Of a stretch of DNA of 61,374 bases, positions 8,916-17,498 are shown piece by piece. Under the pieces are notes generated by a model, which was not told the origin of the DNA, ran no database searches, and saw only the letters and a list, made by a program, of their open reading frames with translations. This DNA comes from Paraburkholderia caledonica NBRC 102488 (GTDB lineage: Bacteria; Pseudomonadota; Gammaproteobacteria; Burkholderiales; Burkholderiaceae), in the NCBI RefSeq assembly GCF_000685095.1, contig NZ_BAYE01000030.1, positions 1 through 61,374 on the forward strand, given 5' to 3'. Both the position numbers and the translations under genes were made by a program. Position 1 is the stretch's first letter; every line of letters starts with the position of its first letter.

Positions 8916-10271
8916 TCAGTGTTCTCCGTGCGGCAGAGCATTCGGCGCCTGCGGATACGGCAGCGCCGGCGCGATGCGTGCGCGGCACTCGCCGAAGCCG
9001 ATCGACACCGCGCCCGGCGCGCTCGCACGCGCACGCAGCACGATCTCGTCGCCGTCTTCCAGCGCGATGCGCGATTCGCCGCTGGGCAGCGCCAGCGGCT
9101 TCTTGCCCGCGTCGGTCAGTTCGGTCAGACAGGCGCGCGATTCATCGCTCGCACCGGAAATCGTGCCGCTGCCGAGCAGGTCGCCCGTGCGCAGGTTGCA
9201 GCCGTTGCTCGTGTGATGCGCGACCATCTGCGCAAACGTCCAGTAGAGATTGTCCAGATGCGTTTGCGTGATTCGCACGGGCTCGATGTGGTCGCGCCGC
9301 ATCGCAGCCGTGGACAGTTGTGCGAACAACTGCAGGTCCAGACCGCCGCTTTGCTGGTCCTGCGCACCGTGAAGATGCGGCAGGATCGCCGGATCGTTGG
9401 CGGCGCGTGCGGGCGCCGCCTTGCGAAACGGTGCGAGCGCTTCGTCGGTGACGATCCAGGGCGAAATGCTCGAATGAAAGCTCTTTCCAAGGAACGGCCC
9501 AAGTACCTGCTCGAACCATTGGATGCTTTTCGCCGACCAGTCGTTGAGCAGACAGTAGCCGAAGATGTGCGCGCGGGCGTCGTCGATCGGAATGGCTTGT
9601 GTCAGCTGGTTGCCGCGGCCAATCACGGCAGCCAGCTCCAGTTCGAAGTCGAGCATCGGCGCGGGCCCGAAACACACGCGGCCTTCCGCGTCGCGATACT
9701 GGCCGTACGGGCGCCGCACTTCGCCGCCACTCACGCGCAGCGACGAAGCCCGGCCGTGGTACGCGATCGGCAGCGATTTGAACGCGGCCGGAAGCGGATC
9801 GGCGAGGCCCTTATAGCGGCCGTGGCGTTCGGTGTGATGAAGCGACGTCAGAAAATCGGTGTAGTCGCCGATCGTGCAAGGCAGTGTCAGTTGCACATCG
9901 TTCATGTGCGGCAGCACGGCGTCGATCGACGATTCGAGCCGCGAGCGTGCGGGCGTGTCGTGCGCGAGGAGCGCCGACAGTGCGCCGCGCAATGCGCTCA
10001 CCTGGCGGGCGTCGAGCGCCATTAGCGCGTTCAGCGTATCGCCGCGAATCGACGCGCAGGCAAGCGCCGCGTCGCCTTCCAGTAGCGCCATGTCGTGCAG
10101 CGCGCGCAAATCGACGATGCGATCGCCGATTGCCACGCCGGTGCGCAATTCGCCGCCGCGCACGAATGCGCCGAACGGCAGGTTCTGAATGGGGAAATCC
10201 GCGTTGCCGGCGTTCGCCGATTCGATCCAGCTGCGCCGCGCCGGATCGTGCGTGGCATTGAGTGCGCTCAT
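8916..10271 (-). CDS. fahA: fumarylacetoacetase
   Basis: A 451-residue full-length fumarylacetoacetase-like hydrolase. The N-terminal FAA_hydrolase_N domain covers about 1-125 (SWIESANAGNADFPIQNLPF is typical). The catalytic domain carries the metal and active-site segment DYTDFLTSLHHTERHG near 133-148, then MLDFELELAAVIG and LLNDWSAKSIQWFE. The ATG overlaps the stop of the upstream VOC gene by 4 nt. Fumarylacetoacetases split a 4-fumarylacetoacetate-type diketone to fumarate plus acetoacetate. Homogentisate dioxygenase is absent here, so the enzyme probably acts on a related ring-cleavage product made by this locus rather than in tyrosine breakdown. Confidence 0.92.
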   Translation of the reverse strand: MSALNATHDPARRSWIESANAGNADFPIQNLPFGAFVRGGELRTGVAIGDRIVDLRALHDMALLEGDAALACASIRGDTLNALMALDARQVSALRGALSALLAHDTPARSRLESSIDAVLPHMNDVQLTLPCTIGDYTDFLTSLHHTERHGRYKGLADPLPAAFKSLPIAYHGRASSLRVSGGEVRRPYGQYRDAEGRVCFGPAPMLDFELELAAVIGRGNQLTQAIPIDDARAHIFGYCLLNDWSAKSIQWFEQVLGPFLGKSFHSSISPWIVTDEALAPFRKAAPARAANDPAILPHLHGAQDQQSGGLDLQLFAQLSTAAMRRDHIEPVRITQTHLDNLYWTFAQMVAHHTSNGCNLRTGDLLGSGTISGASDESRACLTELTDAGKKPLALPSGESRIALEDGDEIVLRARASAPGAVSIGFGECRARIAPALPYPQAPNALPHGEH

Positions 10272-10810
10272 GCGGGACGTGTCTCCGATACTGCCTTGTT
10301 CTTTTCAGCGGTCCAGGCGTCGAGCACCGGCCGAGCCCGCATTCTATAACCCGCGAGTTCATCGGCGGGCGCGACAGGCACCGTCAGTTCGACACGCAAG
10401 CCGTTCGGGTCGAAAAAATAGATGGAGCGGACGAAGTGATGATTGGTGACGCCGAGCACCTCGATGCCGTTGCCGGTCAGCCGTGCTTTCATCGTTTCGA
10501 GCTGTTCGAGCGTTTCGAGGCGCAGCGCGATGTGATTGACCCACGCGGGCGTGTTCGGCGAGGCAAGCGCGGCCGTTCCGTCGCCGAGATCGAAAAAGGC
10601 GATGTTCGAGCCGTCCGCCATTTCGAAGAACAGATGCACGTAGGGACAATATTCGCCGGTGCTCGGCACGCGGTCCAGCCTGATGACGTGCACGAGCGGC
10701 AGACCGAGAATGTCTTCGTAGAAGCGACGCGTTTCCTCGGCGTCGCGGCAGCGCCACGCAAAATGATGCAGGCCGAGCACAGGCGCTGGAGGATTGAGAT
10801 GGATGGACAC
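10268..10810 (-). CDS. VOC (glyoxalase/extradiol dioxygenase fold) protein
   Basis: A 180-residue vicinal-oxygen-chelate protein with two beta-alpha-beta-beta-beta modules. I chose a GTG at 10810 with AGGAG five bases upstream. The longer frame reads through arginine-rich sequence into the neighbouring gene. Likely metal ligands are H16 (GLHHFAW), H93 (VNHIALRL) and E141 (LRVELTV), the His-His-Glu pattern seen in type I extradiol dioxygenases and glyoxalases. It lies between an aromatic hydroxylase and a fumarylacetoacetase, so it is the best candidate for the ring-opening dioxygenase. A glyoxalase-like isomerase is an alternative. Confidence 0.82.
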   Translation of the reverse strand: MSIHLNPPAPVLGLHHFAWRCRDAEETRRFYEDILGLPLVHVIRLDRVPSTGEYCPYVHLFFEMADGSNIAFFDLGDGTAALASPNTPAWVNHIALRLETLEQLETMKARLTGNGIEVLGVTNHHFVRSIYFFDPNGLRVELTVPVAPADELAGYRMRARPVLDAWTAEKNKAVSETRPA

Positions 10811-10869
10811 AGTGTCTCCTGATATTGCTGGATCGTACGGGGCAGCGTCGCGCGCAAACCCGGTGCGGG

Positions 10870-12057
10870 TCAGACTTCGATCGCGTCGACGTTGTATTCG
10901 AACAGCCAGTTGTAGCGCTCCTTCACGCGCTCCTCGCTCCACTCGCGGTCCACATAGGCGGCCGCGCCTTCCGCATGGGCAAGCTGCGGATTGTGAAAGC
11001 GCGTCGCGTTGGCCGCCGAACCGCGCACGACTTTCGCGGTGCGTTCGAGCCGCAGCGCCTCATAGCGTTGCAGCGCCTGCGGCACGTCGTGCGTATAGCG
11101 TTCGAGGCAGCGCGCGAGCAGATAGCCGTCTTCGATCGCCATGCCGGCGCCTTGCGCGAGAAACGGCAACGTCGGATGGCAGGCATCGCCTAGCAGCGTC
11201 GCGTGCCCCTGGCTCCAGCGGGTCATCGGCTCGCGCACCATCAATGCCCATTTATACGGAATGTCGATCGCGGAAATCAGCGTGCGCACATCTTCGTGCC
11301 AGCCTTCGAAGTCGGCGAGGCATTCGTCGAGCGTGCCGCGTTCGGACCATGATTCGACCTGCCAGCCCGACTTCTCGATGGCGCCGACGAAGTTGACGAG
11401 ACCGTTGCCGCGCAGCGGATAGTGAATGACGTGCGCGCCGGGGCCGACCCAGTTCGCGCCGTAAGGCGAACGCAGGTGTTCCGGCAGCTTGCTCGCGTCG
11501 ATCACGCCGCGCCATGCCATCACGCCGGAAAACACGGGCTCGTCAGGCCCGAAGAGCGCGTGCCGCACGCGCGAATGCACGCCGTCCGCACCGATCAGCA
11601 GATCGCCTTCGCAGGTTTCGCCATTGACGGCCTGCACCAGCACCTTGCCGTTCTCTTGCGAGAAGCTCTCCACCTTATGGTTCAGGCGGATGGCGTCGGG
11701 TTTCATCGAGCGCACCACATCGGCGAGTTTCTGATGCAGGTCGGCGCGATGCAGTGTGAAGTAGGGATAGCCGTAGGTCTGCCGCGATTGCGCGCCGAGG
11801 TCGAACAGGCGCCATGTCTGGCCGGTGTTCCATAGACGCACGTGCTTGCCGAGCGGTTCGCACGCAAGGCCCTCCAGCGCATCGCCCACGCCGAGCTGAA
11901 ACAGCACGCGGGTGGCGTTCGGGCTCAGTTGCACACCGGCGCCGATCTCCTTGAGCGCCTGCGCCTGCTCGAACACCGTGACATCGAAACCTTTCTTCAA
12001 TAATGCGGCTGCGGCCGTCAATCCGCCGATACCGGCGCCTGCAATAACTATCTTCAT
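10870..12057 (-). CDS. FAD-dependent aromatic monooxygenase (3-hydroxybenzoate 6-hydroxylase / salicylate hydroxylase-like)
   Basis: A 395-residue group A flavoprotein hydroxylase. The N-terminal Rossmann GAGIGG lies at 7-12 and the second FAD site GDACHPTLPFLAQGAGMAIED near 287-307. The DG motif is LLIGADGVHSRVR. It uses NAD(P)H and O2 to hydroxylate a phenolic or pyridinol ring and in some relatives decarboxylates it at the same time. It is first in the minus-strand run and 34 nt from the inverted repeat at 12091-12121. Relatives include 3-hydroxybenzoate 6-hydroxylase, salicylate hydroxylase and NicC; sequence alone does not choose among them. Confidence 0.9.
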   Translation of the reverse strand: MKIVIAGAGIGGLTAAAALLKKGFDVTVFEQAQALKEIGAGVQLSPNATRVLFQLGVGDALEGLACEPLGKHVRLWNTGQTWRLFDLGAQSRQTYGYPYFTLHRADLHQKLADVVRSMKPDAIRLNHKVESFSQENGKVLVQAVNGETCEGDLLIGADGVHSRVRHALFGPDEPVFSGVMAWRGVIDASKLPEHLRSPYGANWVGPGAHVIHYPLRGNGLVNFVGAIEKSGWQVESWSERGTLDECLADFEGWHEDVRTLISAIDIPYKWALMVREPMTRWSQGHATLLGDACHPTLPFLAQGAGMAIEDGYLLARCLERYTHDVPQALQRYEALRLERTAKVVRGSAANATRFHNPQLAHAEGAAAYVDREWSEERVKERYNWLFEYNVDAIEV

Positions 12058-12090
12058 TCGACGATTCGACCTCTTTCGTAATGAGCGCTT

Positions 12091-12121
12091 TTATCGATCC
12101 TGCTTATGAATTGATCGATAA
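12091..12121. promoter_or_regulatory. perfect 9-bp dyad upstream of the catabolic run (candidate LysR operator)
   Basis: TTATCGATC at 12091-12099 and GATCGATAA at 12113-12121 are exact reverse complements separated by 13 bp. Arm centres are 22 bp apart, two helical turns, which suits a dimer or tetramer on one DNA face. The nearest edge is 34 bp upstream of the monooxygenase start in an AT-rich 226-bp gap. The linked LysR regulator at 542-1462 is the natural partner. Binding is inferred. Confidence 0.55.
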
Positions 12122-12283
12122 TATTTATAAGTAGTAAACGCGGTGAAATCGGGAATCACTTTAATTCAGCGGATCGCGCGAAAGAAGCAAATTAATCCGA
12201 ATGGGTCATCACTGAAATTTGATAATCGGAACAGGCGCTGTGACAAGGGCCGGTTGCCCTGAACGGGAGAGCGGGCGGCGCGC

Positions 12284-12862
12284 CTACATGCCCCAGCGCT
12301 GCACCGTGGCGGCGTCCAGCCCGAACAGGTCGAGCACGCGGCCGAGCGTGTGATCGACCATGTCGGTCAGCGACTCGGGGTTCGCGTAGAACGCGGGCAC
12401 GGGCGGATAGACGATGGCGCCGGACTCCGTTACCGCCGTCATGCTGCGCAGATGGCCGAGGTGCAGCGGTGTCTCGCGCACCATCAGCACGAGGCGGCGG
12501 CGCTCCTTCAACGTGACGTCCGCGGCGCGCGAAAGCAGGCCGCTCGTCATGCCCGTGGCGATTTCCGACAGGGTCTTGATCGAACAGGGCGCGACGATCA
12601 TGCCCATTACCGGGAACGATCCGCTCGAGATCGACGCGCCGATATCGGTGTTGGAATGGCAGACGCTCGCCATCGCGCGGATGTCGGCGACGCTGAAGTC
12701 CGATTCGTGAGCGAGCGTCACCTGCGCCGAGCGGCTCATCACCAGGTGGGTTTCGATTTCGAGCTTGCGCAGCAGTTGCAGTAGCCGCACGCCGTATATC
12801 ACGCCCGACGCGCCGCTGATTCCGACCACCATGCGCCGCGGCAGCATGCCTCTCATATCCAT
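12284..12862 (-). CDS. ubiX: UbiX-family flavin prenyltransferase
   Basis: A 192-residue UbiX/Pad1-type enzyme that attaches dimethylallyl phosphate to FMN to make the prenylated flavin used by UbiD decarboxylases. VVGISGASGVIYGVRLL at the N-terminus is the FMN-binding loop. PVMGMIVAPCSIKTLSEIA and ERRRLVLMVRETPLHLGHL are family hallmarks. Of several in-frame ATGs I took 12862, which has GGAGA five bases upstream. The gene lies upstream of the main run in the same orientation but is separated by 226 nt with a dyad. It is probably a locus-specific copy dedicated to the UbiD at 1597-3162. Confidence 0.93.
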   Translation of the reverse strand: MDMRGMLPRRMVVGISGASGVIYGVRLLQLLRKLEIETHLVMSRSAQVTLAHESDFSVADIRAMASVCHSNTDIGASISSGSFPVMGMIVAPCSIKTLSEIATGMTSGLLSRAADVTLKERRRLVLMVRETPLHLGHLRSMTAVTESGAIVYPPVPAFYANPESLTDMVDHTLGRVLDLFGLDAATVQRWGM

Positions 12863-13171
12863 ACGAGTCTCCAAACGCAGGTTCATAATCCCGACGCGGC
12901 GGATGGTAGCACCCGGTCCTGGCTAATAGAAGCGCGGGCGCCAATTAATCGTGCTTACCTGGTATTTTCACCAACCATTAAAAGCTTTGTTCGTTTTGTT
13001 CGATGAGTTGATAAATAATTCACGATTCAAAAGGCTAAATCCATTCGCTACACTCCCGGCAACATCTGGAAAGACGGCAGCGAACCGCGCAGCAGACCGG
13101 CGCCTGCCACCCACATGGGGATCGGTCAGCAGACATGCGGCCGGCGACGAAAAAGACATTGGAGACATGGG
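12863..13171. promoter_or_regulatory. divergent promoter region between ubiX and the porin
   Basis: A 309-bp gap, AT-rich at 12945-13035, from which ubiX (minus) and the porin (plus) are transcribed apart. It contains two close copies of TTTGTTCG near 12985-13001. I cannot place promoters with confidence. Confidence 0.4.
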
Positions 13172-14263
13172 TTGAAAACGACGAGTCTGTTCTCAGGTGC
13201 GTGCGCATTGGTGCTGGGGTGCCCCGCGTTCGCGCAGTCATCGGTGACGCTCTACGGGAGCGTCGATGTGGGTGTCGATTTCGTGACGAACTCGCGCGGC
13301 GCGCATCTGTATCAGGAGTCGGCCGGCAAGCGCACGCCGGACCGTTTCGGCTTTCTCATCAAGGAAGACATTGGCGGCGGCAACACGGTTTTTGCGCGGC
13401 TGGAGTCGGGCTTTCTCACCAACACGGGCGCACAGATCAATCCGACCAGTTTCTTCAACCGGGACGCGTACGTGGGCATCACGAACAACCGCTTCGGCTC
13501 GCTGAGTCTCGGCCATATCCCCGACTACGTGTACGAGTACGTGGGCGCGTTGAACAATTCGGTGCCGGGTATCTCGTCGTATTACACCGTGGGCAATCTG
13601 GACGGCCTCGCGAACACGCGCGCGCTCGACAACTCGGTGAAGTACGAATCGATCGACTACCGCGGCTTCCAGGCCGGTGCGATGAACAGTTTCGGCAACC
13701 AGCCGAATTTCAGCGAAGGGCGTCAGTACAGCGTGGGTGCCCGCTACCAGAACGGCAGAGTCAAACTGGGCGCGGCGTATACCATGTCGCACAACCGCAC
13801 GGCCGACCTGTTCGGTATCTTCGGCGTGACCTCGGTACTCGGTCAGCGGCTCAGGCAGGGCACCCTGTTCAACGCCGACCGTTACAGCACGATAGCGGTC
13901 GGCGGCTCGGTGGTCGTGGGCGACTTCATTCCGCACGCCACCTTTACGGACGTGAAGCTCGAAGATCCGCAGGGCTCGGTGACGGAGCGCAACTATCAGG
14001 TGGGCGTCAACATCGACCTGAGCGGCGGCAAGCGCTTCTATGTGATGGGGATTTCGTACAACCGCTCCATGTTCGAGGGGCTGACGTACAACCAGTACAA
14101 CCTGTTTCTCACGCACTATCTGTCCAAGAGCACGCAGATCTACGCAGGCGTCGGCCTGCAACGGGCCTCGGGCACGAATGCGAAGGCAGAGCAGTTCGGC
14201 TATCAGCCGTCGAGTTCGAGTGCGCAAACGGTTGGACGTATCGGTATCAACCAGATGTTTTGA
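13172..14263 (+). CDS. outer-membrane porin (Burkholderia general porin family)
   Basis: A 363-residue trimeric porin precursor. I chose a TTG at 13172 with GGAGA six bases upstream, which yields a clean signal peptide (LKTTSLFSGACALVLGCPAFA, cleaved before QSSVTLYGS). Longer in-frame starts would add a charged non-signal segment. Mature protein begins SSVTLYGSVDVG and ends in INQMF with a C-terminal phenylalanine, the outer-membrane assembly signal. The gene stands between the catabolic run and two aromatic-acid permeases, so it probably lets the same substrate cross the outer membrane. Specificity is unknown. Confidence 0.93.
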   Translation: MKTTSLFSGACALVLGCPAFAQSSVTLYGSVDVGVDFVTNSRGAHLYQESAGKRTPDRFGFLIKEDIGGGNTVFARLESGFLTNTGAQINPTSFFNRDAYVGITNNRFGSLSLGHIPDYVYEYVGALNNSVPGISSYYTVGNLDGLANTRALDNSVKYESIDYRGFQAGAMNSFGNQPNFSEGRQYSVGARYQNGRVKLGAAYTMSHNRTADLFGIFGVTSVLGQRLRQGTLFNADRYSTIAVGGSVVVGDFIPHATFTDVKLEDPQGSVTERNYQVGVNIDLSGGKRFYVMGISYNRSMFEGLTYNQYNLFLTHYLSKSTQIYAGVGLQRASGTNAKAEQFGYQPSSSSAQTVGRIGINQMF

Positions 14264-14461
14264 CGCGACGCGGATGCCGTGTGCCGACAACGCGGCGGGC
14301 TTTGTTCACTAATTTCGATTTCATCATCGGGATTTTTTGATTCTGTCGCCCGCTGCCGGGCCGTATATTGAGGCTCCCGGCGCAGGCGCCAACGGGAAAC
14401 AGAACGAAGCGGAGTGCGCGGCAATTGCGCGCCACCGCCTGATCGGCATATTGGGACGCAC

Positions 14462-15848
14462 ATGCAAGCAGAGCGCACATTCAACATATCGACACTCATC
14501 GAAGAGCAGAAGCCAGGACGTTTCGCGGTCGGCTTGCTGTTCTGGTGCTTTCTCATCATGCTGATGGACGGTTACGATCAGACGGCCGTGTCGTTCGCTG
14601 CGCCCGCCATCATCAAGGAGTGGCACGTGGCGCGCGGCGGCTTTGGACCAGTCTTCGGCGCGGGTCTGTTCGGCACGTTGCTCGGCTCGTTCATCTTCGG
14701 CTATTTCGGCGACCGCTTCGGCCGCAAGCGTGCGATCGTGTCGGGCAGTCTGTTTTTCGGTCTGCTGACGCTTCTGTCGGTGTGGGCGACTTCGCTGCAC
14801 GAACTCATGCTGCTGCGTTTTATCGCCGGTCTCGGCATGGGCGGCGTAGTGCCGAATTCGGTTGCGCTCGTCGCCGAATACGCGCCGAAACGGTTGCGCG
14901 CCACATGGGTGACGCTGATGTTTTCGGGCTTTTCCATCGGCGCGGGGTCCGGGGGGGCTCGTTTCATCGGCGCTCATTCATCGCTATGGCTGGCCTGTGA
15001 TGTTCGTCGTGGGCGGTATCGGCTCGCTCGCGGTCGCGTGCCTGCTGATCCTGACGCTGCCGGAATCCGCGAAGCTGCTGGTGGTGCGTCAGCGCAGTGT
15101 CGAAACGGTGCGCAAGCTCGTTGCGCGTCTGCGCCCCGAACTGGCGCTTCCCGCCGACGCGCAGTTCGTGCCCGGCGAAGTGCAGGAGAAGAAGCGCTTT
15201 GTGCTCAAGCTGATTTTCTCCGACGGCCTGCGCGCAATCACGCCGTTGCTGTGGATCGTATTCATCGTCAATTCAATGGCGCTGTACTTCTTGCAGAACT
15301 GGCTGCCCATTCTGATGGAAGGTGTCGGCATCAATCCGCAGAGCGCCGGTCTCATCACAACGATGTTCTCGGTGGGCGGCGTGCTCGGCGGACTGATTCT
15401 GTGCCGTTTTGTCGACCGTCACGGCGTGCTTGCGATCATCTCGTTGCCGGCGATCGGCTGCCCCGTGGTCGCCTTCCTCGGGCATGGCATGTCCGAGGCG
15501 TGGCTCATGTTCGCCGTGTTCGCGACGGGTTTCTGCGTCGTCGGCGCCCAGTACGGGCTGTACGCGGTGGCGGGGATGATTTACCCGACCTCGTTCCGCT
15601 CGGCGGGCGTGGGCAGTGCAATCTCCGTCGGCAAAATCGGCTCGGTATCGGGGCCTGTCATCGGCGGAATTCTGCTGTCCATGCATCTGCCGATCTCGCA
15701 GATGTTTTACGCGGCGTCCGGGCTCTTTCTCGTCGCCGCGATCTTCTCGACCGTGCTGGCGGTGTTGTACAAGGCGCGATTCGGCGAACAGCATAAACAG
15801 GACGACGCCCGCATCAAGGAGATGCGTTCCGCGCTGGGCGACTCCTGA
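14462..15848 (+). pseudogene. frameshifted AAHS-type MFS aromatic-acid permease
   Basis: Two reading frames together give one normal permease of about 460 residues. The first starts MQAERTFNISTLIEE at 14462 and carries the AAHS signature MDGYDQ, GDRFGRKRA and SGFSIGAG. It breaks at a run of seven G at 14951-14957. With six G it would continue LVSSALIHRYGWPVMF into the second frame, which holds the remaining helices through ALGDS at 15848. The intact neighbour at 16006 shows the same layout without a shift. Loss of one base restores the gene, so this is either a recent mutation, a slippage-switchable gene or a sequencing error. Confidence 0.85.
14951..14957 (+). other. G7 homopolymer at the frameshift point
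   Basis: Seven consecutive G residues within the permease gene at 14462. One G too many shifts translation out of frame; six would restore it. Homopolymers are slippage-prone both in cells and in some sequencing chemistries. Confidence 0.85.
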
Positions 15849-16005
15849 TCCGGACCAAACAGAAGCGTTCACACAATCATCCGGCCGGCGCCGCAAGCAG
15901 GCGAACCGGCGGCAGCCAGGGAAACCCTATGAGCCCGTACTTCGAACGTGCTTCTGGATGCGCGTCGCCGCGCGCCATGCGCCGCGCTGCTGGCAGATAC
16001 ACGCG

Positions 16006-17376
16006 ATGACTGTGCTTCCCGAGAGCGCTTGCGCTGTTTCCCCGGCTATCGATATCACCGCGCTCATCGAGCGGCAGCAGTTGCGCGGTTTTTCACTGGG
16101 GCTGATTGCATGGTGCTTCGTGATCGTGCTCATCGATGGCTACGATCAGGTCGCCGCTGCCTATGCGGCGCCCACGCTCGTCCGCGCATGGCACGTCAAG
16201 GCCACCGAGTTCGGTCATGTGTTCGGCTACGGCCTCGTCGGCGTGCTTGTCGGTTCGTTGGTGCTGGGCTTTCTCGGCGATCGCATTGGAAGGCGCCTCA
16301 CAATCATTTATGGCGTGTTGTGGTTCGGCATCCTGACGCTTGCGTGCAGCCGGGTGGCGTCGCTGGATCAATTGACCGTGCTGCGTTTTGTTGCGGGAAT
16401 CGGCATGGGCGGGGTCGTGCCCAATACGGTCGCGCTGGTGTCGGAATATGCTCCGAAGGCACGCCGCGCGACATGGATCACGCTAATGTTCTCGGGCTTT
16501 TCGATCGGCGCCGGCGGCGGTGGCGCGATCGCTTCGTGGATGCTGCCGCGCTTCGGCTGGCCGGTTCTCTTCGAAGTGGGCGGCGTCGCGGCCATTGCGG
16601 TAGCCCTCGTGTCTTTCGCCGTGCTGCCCGAGTCTGTCCGTTTCCTGATCCTCAGCGGGCGGGCGCCGCGCGAAGTCGCCCGCATCGCTCGCCGTCTCGG
16701 TTCGGACAGGGTTTTCAACGACGCGGAAAGCCAGGCTGCGCGCTACATCGCTCAGGACGAAAAGCGCATCCGCGCGACACCGCTCGCGTTGTTCGGCAAC
16801 GGTCTTGTCCGTGTGACGCCTTTGCTGTGGGCGCTCTTTGTCCTGAATTCGCTCGCACTGCATTTCCTGCAGAACTGGCTGCCCATTCTGTTCAGCATGA
16901 GCGCGCTGCCGGCGGCGCAGGCGGCGAAAGCCGCGATGATGTTTCCGGTTGGCGGGACGGTCGGTGCGCTCGCGCTGTGCCGATGCGTGGACCGTTTCGG
17001 CATAGCGGTGATTCTGTTGCTCGCCTTGGTCGGCCTTCCGGTTTGCATCTCGCTCGGCATGCCGATGCCCGCTCTTTGGCTCTACGGCGCGTCGTTCATG
17101 AGCGGGGTTTGCGTGATCGGCAGTCAGTTTGCGCTCTATGCGGTGGCCGGCATGGTGTATCCGACGATGTTGCGCTCGGCCGGAGTTGGCTCGGCTATCG
17201 GCATCGGCAAGCTTGGCTCGGTAATCGGTTCCGTGCTCGGAGGCGTCCTTCGGGCGATGCATTTGCCGATTGCCAATCTTTTCATGAACGTGTCGGGCGT
17301 TTTTATCTTTATTGCGCTGTTGTCGGTCTGGCTGGGCTGGAACCGGCGCCGCGCAGCAAGCCAGTCGATGGCGTAA
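16006..17376 (+). CDS. AAHS-family MFS transporter (aromatic acid:H+ symporter)
   Basis: A 456-residue twelve-helix permease. The family signature IDGYDQVAAAYAAP lies in helix 1, the loop 2-3 motif GDRIGRRLT follows, and SGFSIGAGGGG and LHFLQNWLPIL appear later. The start at 16006 (MTVLPESACAV) aligns with the start of the paralogue at 14462; the frame continues upstream, but without membrane or family sequence. AAHS permeases such as PcaK and BenK import benzoate-type acids with protons. The tandem paralogue is frameshifted, so this copy may carry the transport function of the locus. Confidence 0.92.
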   Translation: MTVLPESACAVSPAIDITALIERQQLRGFSLGLIAWCFVIVLIDGYDQVAAAYAAPTLVRAWHVKATEFGHVFGYGLVGVLVGSLVLGFLGDRIGRRLTIIYGVLWFGILTLACSRVASLDQLTVLRFVAGIGMGGVVPNTVALVSEYAPKARRATWITLMFSGFSIGAGGGGAIASWMLPRFGWPVLFEVGGVAAIAVALVSFAVLPESVRFLILSGRAPREVARIARRLGSDRVFNDAESQAARYIAQDEKRIRATPLALFGNGLVRVTPLLWALFVLNSLALHFLQNWLPILFSMSALPAAQAAKAAMMFPVGGTVGALALCRCVDRFGIAVILLLALVGLPVCISLGMPMPALWLYGASFMSGVCVIGSQFALYAVAGMVYPTMLRSAGVGSAIGIGKLGSVIGSVLGGVLRAMHLPIANLFMNVSGVFIFIALLSVWLGWNRRRAASQSMA

Positions 17377-17498
17377 CTCAACGCGCGGCAGGGCACATGC
17401 AGGCACATGCAATGTTCGCAATGGCGTGTGCCATGCGCGAGTCGACGCGTCATAGCGTCCACGGCATTTATCCGATTTCAAAAGCAGAGGTTCGCATC

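Noticed and set aside
8073..10025. A 650-codon plus-strand open frame opposite the hydrolase and fumarylacetoacetase genes
   Set aside because: Same antisense-shadow pattern; the minus strand carries recognisable enzymes with good start sites.
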